Below are positions 6,736 through 7,162 of a DNA stretch of 7,162 nucleotides, in pieces. The translations under genes were made by a program, and so were the position numbers. The first letter of the stretch is position 1; every line of letters starts with the position of its first letter. The stretch comes from Candidatus Heimdallarchaeota archaeon (lineage in GTDB: Archaea; Asgardarchaeota; Heimdallarchaeia; JABLTI01), in contig JAUVZH010000129.1 in NCBI GenBank assembly GCA_030602675.1, positions 1 through 7,162 on the forward strand, in the 5' to 3' direction. The notes under the pieces were generated by a model. That model saw only the letters and a list, made by a program, of their open reading frames with translations, searched no databases and was not told the origin of the DNA.

Positions 6736-6828
6736 TCATCTTCTCATTTTTATTGGATCATTTCTCTCTTCTTCTTCTATTACTATGAACACTCCACAAT
6801 TTCTTTTGATGATTTGTTTATTAGAGAA
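6736..6828 (-). pseudogene. Decayed partial copy of the phosphoesterase C-terminal segment
   Basis: The minus strand has a 30-codon open stretch ending in TGA (6736-6738), bounded upstream by TAA and lacking a start codon. It reads NKQIIKRNCGVFIV, then four Glu, then RNDPIKMRR. Aligned without gaps to the frame at 6431-6559, 19 of 27 residues agree, including ERNDPIKMRR. The stop falls where the other copy has the Trp codon, one base lost from TGG. Bases just upstream in the same frame read GSFV, which could be a remnant of the GTW element. I interpret it as a leftover of a duplicated or exchanged phosphoesterase 3' end. Confidence 0.5.
6737..6813 (-). repeat. Right arm of the inverted repeat flanking tRNA-Lys
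   Basis: This is the partner of 6461-6537, with a perfect 29-base core at 6737-6765. It lies on the opposite side of tRNA-Lys. Beyond the core, many differences are at third codon positions or keep residue type, so the arms diverged as coding sequence, not as a hairpin maintained by pairing. Confidence 0.8.
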
Positions 6829-6905
6829 TTAAACGAAGCTTCCCTATAGATCTTCTCTCCCTTGCACATATAGAGAAAGCTTTTTTAAAAATAACGACTA
6901 TTTTC

Positions 6906-6946
6906 TTTGGAGTACCATTTGGTTTATGGTGAATAATTACTCCAAA
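6906..6946. repeat. Nested inverted repeat in the intergenic stretch
   Basis: The outer arms TTTGGAGT (6906-6913) and ACTCCAAA (6939-6946) are perfect complements. Directly inside the left arm, ACCAT (6914-6918) pairs with ATGGT (6926-6930) around a 7-base loop, leaving an 8-base bulge on the right. It could be a structured RNA element, a protein-binding site or a relic of a small element. No T-run directly follows it on the plus strand, so a bacterial-type terminator is unlikely. Confidence 0.5.
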
Positions 6947-7000
6947 AATCAAAGGGAAATAAGCCAATCCCTCGTATGTTATTGACTTTCCTCTGAAATT

Positions 7001-7035
7001 TGACCGTATTTATTCTTTCTGAGAATAATTGGTCA
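7001..7035. repeat. Nested inverted repeat next to the promoter of the last gene, possible operator
   Basis: TGACC (7001-7005) pairs with GGTCA (7031-7035). Inside, ATTCT (7012-7016) pairs with AGAAT (7022-7026) around TTCTG. The right outer arm ends two bases before the TATA-like box at 7037, where an archaeal activator or a repressor overlapping the BRE would bind. The arms are short, so chance is possible. Confidence 0.4.
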
Positions 7036-7036
7036 G

Positions 7037-7044
7037 TTTAAATA
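7037..7044 (+). promoter_or_regulatory. TATA-like box of a leaderless gene
   Basis: TTTAAATA, followed by an A run, is centred about 27 bases before ATG 7068. In archaea transcription starts about 25 bases downstream of the TATA centre, so the mRNA would begin at or beside the start codon. No convincing Shine-Dalgarno precedes this ATG, which agrees with leaderless initiation. Confidence 0.55.
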
Positions 7045-7067
7045 AAAAAAGTGAAGGTTTTCAGATA

Positions 7068-7162
7068 ATGATTATAAAAGTAAACAAGAAGAAGAATTAT
7101 ATTGCAATTTCAAGTTTAATATTATTGTTATTTTTTTCCTCGATAATGCTCATTGCCTTTTC
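7068..7162 (+). CDS. Start of a gene with signal peptide or membrane anchor (3' end outside window)
   Basis: ATG 7068 opens a frame that stays open to the window edge (31 codons). The product begins MIIKVNKKKNYIAIS, a positively charged stretch, and continues with a strongly hydrophobic run of about 18 residues (SLILLLFFSSIMLIAF). This is typical of a Sec signal peptide or an N-terminal membrane anchor, so the protein is probably exported or membrane-bound. It has its own promoter-like sequence and is separated from the operon by the tRNA and about 430 bases, so it is an independent unit. Nothing can be said of its function. Confidence 0.6.
   Translation, partial: MIIKVNKKKNYIAISSLILLLFFSSIMLIAF

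Larger units (their letters stand above)
6829..7067. other. Intergenic stretch without a gene
   Basis: Together with 6637-6828 this makes about 430 bases with no intact gene. Apart from the decayed copy, the two nested inverted repeats and the promoter, I see a weak stem TTCTCT...AGAGAA within 6850-6888 followed by a T run at 6891-6896, which could be a minor terminator-like element. No RNA family is recognised. Confidence 0.4.

Noticed and set aside
1..7162. CRISPR array, insertion sequence or integrase in the window
   Set aside because: No regularly spaced direct repeats, no transposase or recombinase motifs and no terminal inverted repeats with target duplication were seen.

Overview
The window is low-G+C DNA (about one third G+C by eye) and is most likely archaeal. 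A tRNA-Lys(CUU) gene has an archaeal-style D arm and an encoded CCA end. A gene at the right edge has a TATA-like box centred about 27 bases before its ATG, the layout of an archaeal leaderless promoter. Plus-strand genes use ATG and TTG starts, and a full anti-SD match (AAAGGAGG) precedes the helicase gene. The lineage cannot be fixed from this window; an AT-rich lineage such as an Asgard group is possible but unproven.

Positions 1-6479 (perhaps to 6559) are one tightly packed plus-strand operon of five genes, each overlapping the next (by 4, 19, 10 and 4 bases). In order: a winged-helix protein with two cysteine clusters, open at the left edge; a 498-residue protein of unknown function with a winged-helix-like segment; a 187-residue protein with an N-terminal winged helix and a charged helical tail; a 762-residue SF2 helicase; and a calcineurin-like metallophosphoesterase. 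The helicase looks like the MrfA/YprA group, relatives of which occur in the defence systems DISARM (DrmA) and Druantia (DruE). Its C-terminal part resembles the MZB/DUF1998 domain of that group but has no cysteine. I infer a DNA-processing system, for repair or defence, in which the helicase is paired with a phosphoesterase/nuclease and DNA-binding partners. The exact combination does not match any named system I know.

The phosphoesterase seems to continue in the -1 frame after its stop: a 42-codon open frame (6431-6559) has the composition expected of such a protein's C-terminal strands. A decayed copy of the same segment lies on the opposite strand at 6736-6828. The two copies form an inverted repeat (29 bases perfect; 62 of 77 bases matching by hand count) that brackets the tRNA-Lys gene.

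From 6637 to 7067 there is no intact gene. This stretch holds T-rich tracts, the decayed copy, and two nested inverted repeats, the second of which abuts the TATA-like box of the last gene. That gene (7068 onward) begins with a signal-peptide or membrane-anchor sequence and runs off the window.
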